A stretch of DNA of 47,959 nt from an uncultured Sphingomonadales bacterium (GCA_903858875.1 CAIOKP010000121.1:1-47959), one strand, 5' to 3'. Positions 13,648 to 22,798 are shown, counted from the stretch's first letter. Numbers and translations are program-made. Notes: generated by a model from the sequence alone, not told the origin.

Positions 13648-14802
13648 ATGAATGACGACGCTATGATCAACGGCGATTTTACCGCCCGCCTGCTGCCGTC
13701 GGTGAGCACGGTGGGGGGGGCGGCTTGGGATCGGCTGATCGATGGCGGCAACCCTTTCACCTCGCACGCCTTTCTGACCGCGCTGGAGGATTCGCACAGC
13801 GTGGGTGAGGGCACCGGCTGGCAACCGGCGCCAATCGTGATTGACGGGCCGGATGGCGACCCTGTTGCGGCGCTGCCTGCCTATGTTAAATCGCATAGCC
13901 AGGGCGAATATGTCTTTGACCAACCATGGGCCGACGCGTGGGAGCGGGCCGGGGGCGACTATTACCCCAAGTTGCAGATCGCCGTGCCATTCACCCCCGC
14001 CACCGGCCCTCGCATACTGACCCGGCGACCAGACCTCGCCCCGGCGTTGCTGCGCGCGGCGGAGCAGGTGTGCGAGGATGCAGGCCTATCGTCGGCCCAT
14101 GCGACCTTTATCGAACCGGCGCAGGTGCCTGTGTTCGAGGCGGCTGGCTGGCTGATTCGGCACGATATTCAATTCCATTGGGCCAATGATGGCTATGCCG
14201 GCTTTGACGATTTCCTCGGCGCGCTGTCGTCGGCCAAGCGCAAGAACCTGCGCAAGGAACGCGCCGCCGCGCAGGAGGGCGTCGAGATCCGCCACCTGAC
14301 CGGCGCGGCGATTCGCCCGGACCATTGGGACGCGTTCTGGGAATTTTATCAGGACACCGGCAGCCGCAAATGGGGCCGCCCCTATCTTACGCGTGAGGCA
14401 TTCACCCTATTGGGCGAGCGGATGGCCGACCGTATCCTGCTGGTCATGGCATTTATCGATGGGCATGCGGTGGCGGGCGCGCTGAACTTCATCGGGCGTG
14501 ACGCATTGTATGGCCGCTATTGGGGTTCGGCGATCGACAAGCCGTTCCTGCATTTTGAGCTATGCTATTATCAGGCGATCGACGCGGCGATCGCGCTCGG
14601 CCTCGCCCGGGTCGAAGCGGGGGCGCAAGGCGGGCACAAGCTGGCGCGTGGCTATGCGCCGGTGCGGACCACATCGGCCCATTTCATCGTTCACACCGGG
14701 TTCCGCGCGGCGGTTGCGGATTTTCTGCAGCGCGAGCGCGAAGGTATCGCGGCGGATACCAATTTTCTCGAAACCCGTACGCCGTTCCGCAAAGGCAAGT
14801 AG
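13648..14802 (+). CDS. FemAB-like/GNAT-fold acyltransferase (DUF482 type)
   Basis: A protein of about 384 residues from the ATG at 13648; a TTG at 13618, which overlaps the RidA stop, would add ten. It reads as the FemAB-like 'peptidogalycan' family: N-P-F-T-S-H-A-F-L-T-A-L-E near the N-terminus, F-D-Q-P-W-A-D-A-W, K-R-K-N-L-R-K-E-R (about 195-203), the G-S-R-K-W-G-R-P-Y-L-T-R segment, and G-R-Y-W-G-S ... F-E-L-C-Y-Y-Q-A-I-D-A-A with the C-terminal E-A-G-A-Q-G-G-H-K-L-A-R-G. These are GNAT-fold acyl or aminoacyl transferases; the acceptor is unknown. It is last in the DUF3572-HAD-RidA operon and convergent with the Sel1-like gene. Confidence 0.82.
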   Translation: MNDDAMINGDFTARLLPSVSTVGGAAWDRLIDGGNPFTSHAFLTALEDSHSVGEGTGWQPAPIVIDGPDGDPVAALPAYVKSHSQGEYVFDQPWADAWERAGGDYYPKLQIAVPFTPATGPRILTRRPDLAPALLRAAEQVCEDAGLSSAHATFIEPAQVPVFEAAGWLIRHDIQFHWANDGYAGFDDFLGALSSAKRKNLRKERAAAQEGVEIRHLTGAAIRPDHWDAFWEFYQDTGSRKWGRPYLTREAFTLLGERMADRILLVMAFIDGHAVAGALNFIGRDALYGRYWGSAIDKPFLHFELCYYQAIDAAIALGLARVEAGAQGGHKLARGYAPVRTTSAHFIVHTGFRAAVADFLQREREGIAADTNFLETRTPFRKGK

Positions 14803-14806
14803 CGCG

Positions 14807-15160
14807 TCAGGCGGCGCGCCGGCTGGTTGCCGCGATCCACTGGCGAGCGCGGCGCTGGGCCTCGGCGATTTCGCGGGCGGTCATTTCATCGGAGATTTCG
14901 GCGCGACAGGTCTGCGCTTCGTCATGCCCGGCTACCGCGGCCAGATTGAACCACTTATGCGCTTCGATCAGATCGCATTGCGCGCCATGGCTGCCGGTGG
15001 AAAAGGCCACGCCCAGATCGAAATAGGCCGACAGGTCGCCCTGCGCCGCGGCCGCCAGACAATGGGCAATCAACAGATCGGCGCCCTGTGCATCGGACGG
15101 CCCCGACAAAGCGGCAAAATTGACGGGATCGATCCCCGAATGCACCCAATTTGTATTCAT
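14807..15160 (-). CDS. Sel1-repeat-like protein
   Basis: A 117-residue protein from the ATG at 15158-15160 (M-N-T-N-W-V-H). It contains one clear Sel1-type helical pair: A-A-A-A-Q-G-D-L-S-A-Y-F-D-L-G-V-A-F-S-T-G then E-A-H-K-W-F-N-L-A-A-V-A-G-H-D-E-A (about 37-82), and ends in a charged helix. Sel1 repeats bind partner proteins; no enzyme motif is present. An upstream extension to 15280 in the same frame lacks coding character. It is a lone minus-strand gene, and a GTTAAC lies about 60 bp upstream. Confidence 0.7.
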   Translation of the reverse strand: MNTNWVHSGIDPVNFAALSGPSDAQGADLLIAHCLAAAAQGDLSAYFDLGVAFSTGSHGAQCDLIEAHKWFNLAAVAGHDEAQTCRAEISDEMTAREIAEAQRRARQWIAATSRRAA

Positions 15161-15448
15161 GTCGCAGTACCCCAAATCCCGTTCATGAATCTGAAGCTGC
15201 GCCATCATGGTCAATAAACAGTTAACGACCGGCAGGATTGTGCCGCAATCGGCAAAGTGGCGTAGGGAAAAGGCAATCATATCCGTAAAATTACGACATA
15301 TGAAAAGCGATCAAGTCGTCCTTTGCCGCTTGTACGTGTGCAAAGCCACACCTATAGGGCGCTCGGAACCGATACGGGCGTCGATCGGATTTTCCGATGA
15401 TGACGCACGTTCCCGGTGATCCATCGCGCATGTTTGCGGAGGGTTATG

Positions 15449-15907
15449 ATGGCAAGTCGTCTGGCTGACGAAATCGACGTCCTGGTTAAGGCAAGGCGGT
15501 CGCTGGCCGGCGATTACGTGCCCTCTGATGCCGATACCTATATGAGCGAGGCGCAACAGGACTATTTCCGGCGCCTGTTGCAGCAGTGGAAGAACCTGAT
15601 CCTCGAAGCATCGGCCGACACGCTCAGTCAATTGCAGGAAGGGCCGCTGCGCGAACCAGACCTGAATGATCGCGCGTCGTCCGAAACCGATTGGGGTATC
15701 GAATTGCGCACCCGCGACCGCCAGCGCAAGCTGATCACCAAGATCGATTCGGCGATGCGCCGGATCGACGAGGGCGATTACGGCTATTGCGAAGTGACGG
15801 GCGAACCCATCGGTCTTGGCCGCTTGATCGCGCGCCCCATCGCCACGATGTCGGTTGAGGCGCAGGAAGCGCATGAGCGGCGGGAACGCGTATCGCGCGA
15901 CGATTGA
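15449..15907 (+). CDS. dksA: DksA-type RNA polymerase-binding transcription factor
   Basis: A 152-residue DksA/TraR protein that binds the RNA polymerase secondary channel and works with ppGpp. A coiled-coil spans about residues 30-105, with the tip Asp/Ala region near L-R-E-P-D-L-N-D-R-A-S, and the globular end reads Y-G-Y-C-E-V-T-G-E-P-I-G ... R-P-I-A-T-M-S-V-E-A-Q-E-x-H-E-R. Only one of the four zinc cysteines of E. coli DksA is kept, as is normal for this alphaproteobacterial type. GGAGGG at 15438-15443 is best spaced for the ATG at 15449, two codons' worth of ATG overlap making 15446 the alternative. Confidence 0.92.
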   Translation: MASRLADEIDVLVKARRSLAGDYVPSDADTYMSEAQQDYFRRLLQQWKNLILEASADTLSQLQEGPLREPDLNDRASSETDWGIELRTRDRQRKLITKIDSAMRRIDEGDYGYCEVTGEPIGLGRLIARPIATMSVEAQEAHERRERVSRDD

Positions 15908-16084
15908 TGTCTGCGTGCGAAAAATTGTCGGCGGTTAACGGTTTCTTTGCCGTGTCGGTTTAGGCAGTATCGAGACAACCTTGGCGGATCTACGTAATCG
16001 GGGCGCTCGGCCCTGCATTGCATTGATCCAAAGGGGCTGCCGAGAGGTTCGTCGAGGCCAAGTACCGGGAAGTGAGCAGGAACC

Positions 16085-16456
16085 ATGGGCGATAGCGAAC
16101 AGCGCCATATTACACGCGACAGCCTGTTTGTGCTGGCAGCGTTGCGCGTGGAGCGCCGCGAGCCGGCATGTCGGGTCAAGATTCGCAATCTGTCGGCTGG
16201 CGGGTTGATGGCCGAAGGCGACTTGCGCGTGCGGCGCGGCACGCCGGTGTCGGTTGAAATTCGCAATGTGGGTTGGGTCGATGGCACGGTGGCCTGGGTT
16301 CAGGACACCCGATTCGGCATCGCGTTTGATGAAGAGATCGACCCCCGCGCCGCGCGCAGCGCTTCGGCGCCCGCCGATGCCGGTGACGATTTCGTACCGA
16401 TGCGCCCGCTTGCCGCGCTGCATGTCACTGACCCGGCGCAGATGCGCAAGGTTTGA
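16085..16456 (+). CDS. PilZ-domain protein
   Basis: A 123-residue stand-alone PilZ domain. The cyclic-di-GMP signature is present in relaxed form: R-V-E-R-R-E-P-A-C-R (about 20-29) and R-N-L-S-A-G-G (about 34-40), then the barrel strand G-T-P-V-S-V-E-I and W-V-D-G-T-V-A-W-V-Q-D-T-R-F-G-I-A-F. The canonical [D/N]-x-S-x-x-G is met by N-L-S-A-G-G, so c-di-GMP binding is plausible; the usual R-x-x-x-R is altered. The C-terminal 40 residues are likely flexible. It is followed by an intrinsic terminator, so it forms a single-gene unit. Its 5' region contains a GGTTAACGG motif near 15934. Confidence 0.85.
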   Translation: MGDSEQRHITRDSLFVLAALRVERREPACRVKIRNLSAGGLMAEGDLRVRRGTPVSVEIRNVGWVDGTVAWVQDTRFGIAFDEEIDPRAARSASAPADAGDDFVPMRPLAALHVTDPAQMRKV

Positions 16457-16532
16457 CGCAAGCCGGCTGATCCCGCCTTTTCTGGCGGCGATTGTTGTTT
16501 TACCGGCCCCCAAATATTTGCTGACGAAACCG

Positions 16533-16562
16533 CCCCGCCCGGCAATTGCCGAGCGGGGTTTT
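16533..16562 (+). terminator. Intrinsic terminator after the PilZ gene
   Basis: A stem of CCCCGC (16533-16538) with GCGGGG (16553-16558) encloses a perfect 12-bp palindrome (16540-16551, CGGCAATTGCCG) and is followed by TTTT. It lies before the lipoprotein start at 16585, which also argues against the longer reading of that gene. Confidence 0.8.
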
Positions 16563-16584
16563 GACGCCTAGGCTGCCAATTGTG

Positions 16585-18057
16585 ATGCGCTCTGCGATAT
16601 TCCCCCTGCGTGTGGCCCTGTTGGCCGGCCTGTCGTTTGCTCTGTCCGCTTGCGGCAAGGGTGACCAACAGGCGATGAAGGTGGTGGTGATCGGCGATCC
16701 CGCATCGCCCTTTGCCACCGGGCCGACACTTTCGCCTGCCGCCCAATTGCTGCGCGGCGCGACGGCAGAGGGGTTGGTGACGCTTGACGCCGACGGCAAG
16801 GTGGTGACGGCCTTGGCCGACCGCTGGATCGTGACCGACGATGGCCAGAGTTATATTTTTCGGCTGCGTGATGCCAATTGGCCCGATGGGACAAAGCTGA
16901 CCGGCGAATCGGTGCGCGCGGCATTGCATCAGGCGATGGCCGAGGTGCAGGGCACGCCGCTCGCGCTGGACTTGACCGCGATCGAGGAAGTCCGCGCGAT
17001 GGCCGGCCGTGTGGTCGAGATCCGGCTGACACGGCCCATGCCCGATTTCCTGCAATTGTTGGCGCAGCCCGAGCTTGGCCTGACCCATAGGGGCAAGGGC
17101 ACCGGGCCCATGGCGTTAAAGCGCGAGGATGGCCTTGCCTGGCTGACGCCGATCCCACCGGAAAAGCGCGGGCTGCCGATGGTTGATGATTGGCAACAGT
17201 TGACCCGTCCCGTGGCATTGACGGCACAGCCAGGCGCGGCGGCAGTGGCAGCGTTTGTTGCCGGCAAGGCGGACATTGTGCTGGGCGGCACTTTTGCCGA
17301 TTTTTCCCGCATGAATGGCGGCGCGATGGGCAAGGGCACGGCGCGGTTCGATGCGGTGTCGGGCCTGTTCGGCCTGATTGTCGAGCGCGACGAGGGCATG
17401 TTGGCCATTGCCCAAAACCGGGAAGCGGTTGCCATGGCCATTGACCGGGCGGCATTGGCGACGCGGCTGGCGGTGCCGGGCTTTGTCCCGACCACGCGGA
17501 TCGTCGCGCCGGGGCTGGACGGGGATCCGGGCCTCGTGGGGGAACGCTGGGCCGATTATGACATGGATGGCCGCCACACGCTGGCGGCGCAGCGCATTGC
17601 TGGCTGGGTAAAGTTTAGCGGCAAGCCGGCGCATTTGCGGATCGCATTGCCCGATGGCCCGGGAGCGAATGCGCTGGCCGAACGCCTAACACTTGATCTG
17701 GCGACGATTGGCGTGGTGATGGAGCGTGTTGCGCCCGGCGCCGTGGCCGATTTGCGGTTGATCGATGCCGTGGCGCGTTATCCCGCACCGGCGTGGTTCT
17801 TTAACCAATTGGCTTGCGCAATACGGCGTCCATGTAGCGCAACGGCCGATGCATTGGCAACGAAGGCCGGTGCTGCCGATCCGGCCCATGCCCCTGCGCT
17901 CTATGCCGAGGCGGAGAGGGAAATGGCCAAGGCCAACCTCTTCATTCCGTTGGGAATGCCGGTTCGTTGGTCGCTTGGTAATGCCAATGTGCCGGGCTTT
18001 GCGCCAAACCGGTGGGGTGTTCATCCGTTATTCCCGCTCGCCAATCGGGTACGATAG
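16585..18057 (+). CDS. ABC-type oligopeptide/nickel-family solute-binding lipoprotein, orphan
   Basis: A 490-residue SBP_bac_5-type protein. From the ATG at 16585 it has a lipoprotein signal: MRS-basic start, hydrophobic core, and lipobox L-S-A-C with Cys23, so it should be anchored in the periplasm. The body has the family's L-L-R-G-A-T-A-E-G-L-V-T, A-D-R-W-I-V-T-D-D-G-Q-S-Y-I-F-R-L-R-D-A-N-W-P-D-G (about 70-95) and V-A-M-A-I-D-R-A-A-L-A. No permease or ATPase gene is adjacent, so its transporter partner lies elsewhere or it acts alone. The ligand cannot be told. Confidence 0.82.
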   Translation: MRSAIFPLRVALLAGLSFALSACGKGDQQAMKVVVIGDPASPFATGPTLSPAAQLLRGATAEGLVTLDADGKVVTALADRWIVTDDGQSYIFRLRDANWPDGTKLTGESVRAALHQAMAEVQGTPLALDLTAIEEVRAMAGRVVEIRLTRPMPDFLQLLAQPELGLTHRGKGTGPMALKREDGLAWLTPIPPEKRGLPMVDDWQQLTRPVALTAQPGAAAVAAFVAGKADIVLGGTFADFSRMNGGAMGKGTARFDAVSGLFGLIVERDEGMLAIAQNREAVAMAIDRAALATRLAVPGFVPTTRIVAPGLDGDPGLVGERWADYDMDGRHTLAAQRIAGWVKFSGKPAHLRIALPDGPGANALAERLTLDLATIGVVMERVAPGAVADLRLIDAVARYPAPAWFFNQLACAIRRPCSATADALATKAGAADPAHAPALYAEAEREMAKANLFIPLGMPVRWSLGNANVPGFAPNRWGVHPLFPLANRVR

Positions 18058-18107
18058 GCACGTAGCGATAAGTGCATTCCTTTAAGGCCGCGGAATTCTG
18101 TGACTTT

Positions 18108-18129
18108 ACGCAAAATTAACCTTTTGCGT
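18108..18129. promoter_or_regulatory. Perfect inverted repeat around TTAACC upstream of ctrA
   Basis: Arms ACGCAAAA (18108-18115) and TTTTGCGT (18122-18129) are perfect 8-bp inverse copies flanking TTAACC. A second, inverted half-site GGTTAAT lies at 18143-18149. ctrA starts at 18210. TTAACC is the CtrA half-site of alphaproteobacteria and ctrA is autoregulated in Caulobacter, so CtrA binding is likely; the outer arms hint at an additional dimeric regulator. Confidence 0.5.
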
Positions 18130-18209
18130 TCATTGATCACATGGTTAATAGCGAAGATACCCGATGTGAGGGGTCTCCGTAGGTTTCGGGGTAAAGGGGT
18201 TCACCCATT

Positions 18210-18905
18210 ATGCGCGTGCTGTTGATCGAAGACGAGCCGACCACGGCTAGGGCCATTGAGTTGATGCTCACAACTGAGGGCTTCAACGTTTACTCGACTG
18301 ATCTTGGCGAAGAAGGTCTGGATCTGGGTAAGCTCTATGATTACGACATTATTCTGCTGGATCTTAATCTGCCGGATATGCATGGCTATGACGTGCTGAA
18401 AAAGCTGCGTGTGGCCAAGGTGCAGACGCCAGTGCTGATCCTGTCGGGCATTTCCGAAATGGACAGCAAGGTTCGCAGCTTTGGCTTTGGCGCCGATGAT
18501 TATGTGACCAAGCCGTTCCATCGTGAAGAACTGATCGCCCGTATCCACGCGGTGGTGCGCCGGTCAAAGGGGCATTCGCAATCGGTCATCCGCACGGGCA
18601 AACTGTCGGTCAACCTCGACGCCAAGACCGTCGAAGTCGATAGCGCCCGCGTTCACCTGACCGGCAAGGAATACGCCATGTTGGAGCTGTTGTCGCTCCG
18701 CAAGGGTACGACCTTGACCAAGGAAATGTTCCTCAACCACCTGTATGGCGGGATGGATGAGCCCGAACTGAAAATCATCGACGTGTTCATCTGCAAACTT
18801 CGCAAGAAGTTGGCCCATGCCTGTAGCGGTGACAATTACATCGAAACCGTCTGGGGTCGCGGTTACGTACTGCGCGATCCTGACGAGGCCGCTGTCGCCG
18901 CCTGA
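18210..18905 (+). CDS. ctrA: Cell-cycle response regulator CtrA
   Basis: A 231-residue OmpR-type regulator. The receiver domain shows L-I-E-D-E-P, phospho-Asp51 in I-I-L-L-D-L-N-L-P, and the conserved Lys in [10 protein letters not shown] (about 101). The winged-helix domain (about 125-225) has [15 protein letters not shown] and [12 protein letters not shown] ending in [10 protein letters not shown]. This text is diagnostic for CtrA, the master regulator binding TTAA-N7-TTAA. The protein ends in V-A-A, matching the C-terminal alanines that ClpXP recognises in Caulobacter CtrA. It is monocistronic, with its own terminator. Confidence 0.96.
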   Translation: MRVLLIEDEPTTARAIELMLTTEGFNVYSTDLGEEGLDLGKLYDYDIILLDLNLPDMHGYDVLKKLRVAKVQTPVLILSGISEMDSKVRSFGFGADDYVTKPFHREELIARIHAVVRRSKGHSQSVIRTGKLSVNLDAKTVEVDSARVHLTGKEYAMLELLSLRKGTTLTKEMFLNHLYGGMDEPELKIIDVFICKLRKKLAHACSGDNYIETVWGRGYVLRDPDEAAVAA

Positions 18906-18931
18906 CCTGATCTGCTTTCCCCCGTACCATG

Positions 18932-18968
18932 CGGCTCGCCCCTTTGTTGGGGCGGGCCGTTTGGTTTT
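18932..18968 (+). terminator. Intrinsic terminator after ctrA
   Basis: An 11-bp stem with one G-T pair (18932-18942 with 18949-18959), a 6-nt loop TTTGTT, and a T-rich tail TTTGGTTTT. It starts 27 bp after the ctrA stop. Confidence 0.8.
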
Positions 18969-19365
18969 GGGCGATGCCGAGCAATGTGTATTGCCCTAAG
19001 CACAATACCTAGCCCGCACGATGACTTGTGTAGTTTCCGAGGCTTTGCCGGCAAGCGCACGCTTGGTAATATGGCAATAGCGACGCCACCGGTCACCGCC
19101 AAGCGCCTTCGCACCCCTTCCCGCAGCGGAGATGTTCTGGCTCCGGGCTTTGCGGCCAAGATCTGGTGGCGTCGTACAATGTGCTGGTTGCTGAGCGCAT
19201 CGGCTGGCGCAGTTCTCGGAATTGCGCCGGGCAGTGTTCGATGCCCAAGGCAGTCTTGCCCATCGGCATAAGGCCACAACCGCGGTTGGGGCGTCCAACC
19301 GCCACGCCCCTTTGAATGATCATGGGAAGAGAAGGTTTCACTGTGTAGAAAAATGGAGAAAGAGG
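18969..19365 (+). other. Long noncoding gap with competing hairpins upstream of an exported protein
   Basis: About 400 bp between the ctrA terminator and the next convincing gene. A 95-codon open frame (18984-19271) lacks a Shine-Dalgarno and family resemblance. Near the end, CGGTTGG (19283-19289) can pair with CCAACCG (19295-19301), while the overlapping GGGGCGT (19288-19294) can pair with ACGCCCC (19304-19310) just before TTTGA. The two hairpins exclude each other, as in attenuators; the second could also end a small RNA. No known RNA family was recognised. Confidence 0.35.
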
Positions 19366-19713
19366 ATGCGTAAACTCATCATAGCCAGCCTCGCCACAAT
19401 GGCCTTGTGCGGCATCGCACCACCGCTTTTTGCCCAAGCCGCCGATCAGGCGAGCCCGACGGAGATACAGGCTAACCCCACCGGCCCGGGCACGCCTTTG
19501 GCAACGCCGCCCAATCCCCCGACCGCCGACGCGCCGGTGCCGCCGGCCATGCCGGCAGATCCGAACTATCACGCCGGTCCCTATACGGGCGCGCTGACCC
19601 CGCCGCCGCCAGAGGCGATGAACAAGGTTTATCCGCTCTGCACGCGGCAATTGCGTGATAGCTGTATCAACCCCGGCCAAGCTCAACAGCGGCGCAAATC
19701 AAACCCGGATTAA
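19366..19713 (+). CDS. Small exported proline-rich protein
   Basis: A 115-residue product starting MRKLIIASLATMALCG, with a clear signal peptide cleaved probably after A-P-P-L-F-A-Q-A (about residue 24). The mature part is rich in Pro, Thr and Ala (residues about 30-90, including G-A-L-T-P-P-P-P-E) and ends with a short Cys-containing tail, Y-P-L-C-T-R-Q-L-R-D-S-C-I-N-P; the two Cys could pair in the periplasm. The start has GGAGAAAGAGG directly upstream and fits better than an upstream ATG at 19222. The family is not recognised. Its end is 46 bp before the fumC start, possibly an operon. Confidence 0.7.
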   Translation: MRKLIIASLATMALCGIAPPLFAQAADQASPTEIQANPTGPGTPLATPPNPPTADAPVPPAMPADPNYHAGPYTGALTPPPPEAMNKVYPLCTRQLRDSCINPGQAQQRRKSNPD

Positions 19714-19759
19714 AGTGTGTAAGAGGGCGCGCGCGTCCCAACCCTGTCGGGAGAACGAT

Positions 19760-21154
<1,395 letters not shown>

Positions 21155-21229
21155 CACGAGCGACACAGGCAAAAGTCGTGCGATGCCTCGAATGTGGCAA
21201 TGCCCCTGCTCCGCAGTGTTCTGGCGCAA

Positions 21230-21260
21230 AAGAAAAGGGCGGCCCCGCGAGGGACCGCCC
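21230..21260 (-). terminator. Intrinsic terminator of rplJ-rplL
   Basis: On the minus strand a stem of GGGCGG paired with CCGCCC (plus 21237-21242 and 21255-21260), with one mismatch and an inner CCC/GGG closing a GCGA loop, is followed by TTTTCTTTT. It lies about 40 bp after the rplL stop. Confidence 0.82.
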
Positions 21261-21299
21261 ATTCCTGTCGATCGATGCTCGATCGGCGTTGTAGAGGTC

Positions 21300-21671
21300 T
21301 TACTTGACCTCGACGGTGCCGCCAGCTGCTTCGATCTTGTTCTTGATGTCTTCGGCTTCAGCCTTCGACACGCCTTCCTTGATCGCCTTGGGGGCGCTCT
21401 CGACCAGGGTCTTGGCTTCGGTCAGGCCGAGCGAGGTGATCGCGCGGACTTCCTTGATGACCTGGATCTTCTTGCCACCGTCACCGGTCAGGATGACGTC
21501 GAATTCGGTCTGCTCTTCAACAGCGGCAGCAGCAGCGGCAGGAGCCGCAGCAACGGCAACAGCAGCAGCAGCCGAAACGCCCCATGCTTCTTCAAGCGCC
21601 TTGGCGAGGTCAGCGGCTTCGAGGACGGTCAGCTTCGACAGTTCTGCAACGAGATTGGCGATGTCAGCCAT
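21300..21671 (-). CDS. rplL: 50S ribosomal protein L7/L12
   Basis: A 123-residue stalk protein of normal length. The N-terminal dimerisation domain ([19 protein letters not shown]) is followed by an Ala/Val-rich hinge (about 35-52) and the C-terminal factor-binding domain E-K-T-E-F-D-V-I-L-like text with G-A-x-K-K-I-x-V-I-K-E-V-R and G-L-x-E-A-K-x-L-V-E (about 54-123). It recruits translation GTPases to the ribosome. Shine-Dalgarno GGAG lies before the ATG. It is the distal gene of rplJ-rplL, 136 bp after rplJ, so it can be translated in excess of L10. Confidence 0.97.
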   Translation of the reverse strand: MADIANLVAELSKLTVLEAADLAKALEEAWGVSAAAAVAVAAAPAAAAAAVEEQTEFDVILTGDGGKKIQVIKEVRAITSLGLTEAKTLVESAPKAIKEGVSKAEAEDIKNKIEAAGGTVEVK

Positions 21672-21807
21672 GATGTATCACTCCACAAATGTTGGTCCGG
21701 GCGACGGGGACTATCCCCGCCAGACCCGACAAATCGGTTTAAAAGTCTTGCGCTCTGCCAGAGGCGATTTCGGGGTCGCCGGGCCATGTGACCCGGCGCG
21801 AAATCGA

Positions 21808-22323
21808 TCAGGCAGCGTCCTTGTCGGCATAGGCAGCAAACACGCGGGCCAGCTTGGCCGCCGGAGCGGTGGCGAGCTGAGCCAGCTTGGTTGCTGGTGC
21901 CTGAACAAGGCCGATAAGCTTGGCGCGCAGTTCGTCCAGCGAGGGCATCGAGGCAAGAGCCTTGATACCTTCTGCGTCAAGGACGACCGACCCCATGGAC
22001 CCGCCGACGATCTCGATCTTGTCGGTCGTCTTGGCGAATTCTACGACGGCCTTGGCAGCAGCCACCGGATCGACCGACCACGCAAGCGCGATCGGACCGG
22101 TCAGATAGTCGCCAATACCTTCGTATGGGGTGTTCTGTGCGGCAATCTTAGCAAGACTGTTCTTCGCAACCTTGAAAGTCGCGCCCGCATCACGAATCTT
22201 GCCGCGCAGGACCGTGGACTGTGCCACCGTCATGCCAAGATTGCGGGTGACAACCACCACACCAACCTCGTTGAAGATCGTGTTGAGGACGGCGACCGCG
22301 TCGGCTTTCTGCGAACGATCCAT
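21808..22323 (-). CDS. rplJ: 50S ribosomal protein L10
   Basis: A 171-residue stalk-base protein that anchors L7/L12 dimers. Typical text: M-D-R-S-Q-K-A-D-A-V-A-V-L-N, L-R-G-K-I-R-D-A-G-A-T-F-K-V-A-K-N-S-L (about 39-57), G-D-Y-L-T-G-P-I-A-L-A-W, and a long C-terminal helix for L7/L12 binding (L-A-Q-L-A-T-A-P-A-A-K-L-A-R-V-F-A-A-Y). GAAGGAG precedes the ATG. It follows a leader of about 300 nt holding the L10 autoregulatory structure. rplK and rplA are not upstream; the next gene is a divergent methyltransferase. Confidence 0.97.
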   Translation of the reverse strand: MDRSQKADAVAVLNTIFNEVGVVVVTRNLGMTVAQSTVLRGKIRDAGATFKVAKNSLAKIAAQNTPYEGIGDYLTGPIALAWSVDPVAAAKAVVEFAKTTDKIEIVGGSMGSVVLDAEGIKALASMPSLDELRAKLIGLVQAPATKLAQLATAPAAKLARVFAAYADKDAA

Positions 22324-22533
22324 GCCTTACTCCTTCACAAATGACCCAGCGGCATAAAGCCAAAGGGCCGGCTACGTCTGTCCGCGCCGGAGGAAGGAAC
22401 CCAAAGGAACCCCCGCCCAGCTTGGGCGTTCAGGTCCGTGACAAGGGAAGGAGATGCGTATCGCAACACGCTGACACCTGCGACTTGTGGAGCAAACTCC
22501 GCAAGGGGCCGGGGCCGTTTGAAACTCTTTTCC

Positions 22534-22590
22534 CCGTCTAGGCTGGACATTAAGCAGGGGCAAATCCCATGCACCAACTGTCTCGGACGG
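22534..22590 (-). promoter_or_regulatory. Ribosomal protein L10 leader (autoregulatory RNA)
   Basis: Read on the minus strand, CCGTC (plus 22586-22590) and GACGG (plus 22534-22538) form a basal stem enclosing the CGAGACAGTTGGTG and TTAATGTCCAGCCTA segments. I recognise this arrangement from alphaproteobacterial rplJ leaders, where L10(L12)4 binds and represses its own translation. It lies within the 300-nt 5' untranslated region between the candidate promoter and rplJ. The rest of the leader, to 22324, has a near-tandem AAAGGAACCC at 22392-22411 but nothing else I can name. Confidence 0.6.
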
Positions 22591-22627
22591 ATGACACCAT
22601 TGGGCAAGCCCAACAGAGTCGCCGGCG

Positions 22628-22655
22628 CATCTAGCAGCGACCGCGCGCGAGTCAA
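22628..22655 (-). promoter_or_regulatory. Candidate promoter of rplJ-rplL
   Basis: On the minus strand TTGACT (plus 22650-22655), a 16-bp spacer and TAGATG (plus 22628-22633). A start near 22621 would give the long leader expected for L10 control. Confidence 0.55.
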
Positions 22656-22717
22656 GTAAAGTCGCTGTTTCGAACACATCGCTCGGCTGGCCTGGGGGCG
22701 AACCCCCTAGGACATTG

Positions 22718-22738
22718 TTAACCATCCCCCGGCTAAGG
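22718..22738 (+). promoter_or_regulatory. TTAACC / GGCTAAGG promoter-like pair before the methyltransferase gene
   Basis: TTAACC (22718-22723) followed seven bases on by GGCTAAGG (22731-22738), 60 bp before the start at 22799. TTAACC near -35 is a recurrent cell-cycle (CtrA-linked) promoter element in alphaproteobacteria. A stable GGGGG-CGAA-CCCCC hairpin (22694-22707) lies just upstream. Confidence 0.35.
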
Positions 22739-22798
22739 TCGCGGGGTGAAAGGGCGCCGATGCAATAGTCGGCGCCGCGCCAGATGGGGCAAACGCGC

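Noticed and set aside
18984..19271. 95-codon rightward open frame between ctrA and the exported protein
   Set aside because: No Shine-Dalgarno at either Met, odd composition for this genome, no family resemblance; kept as noncoding gap.
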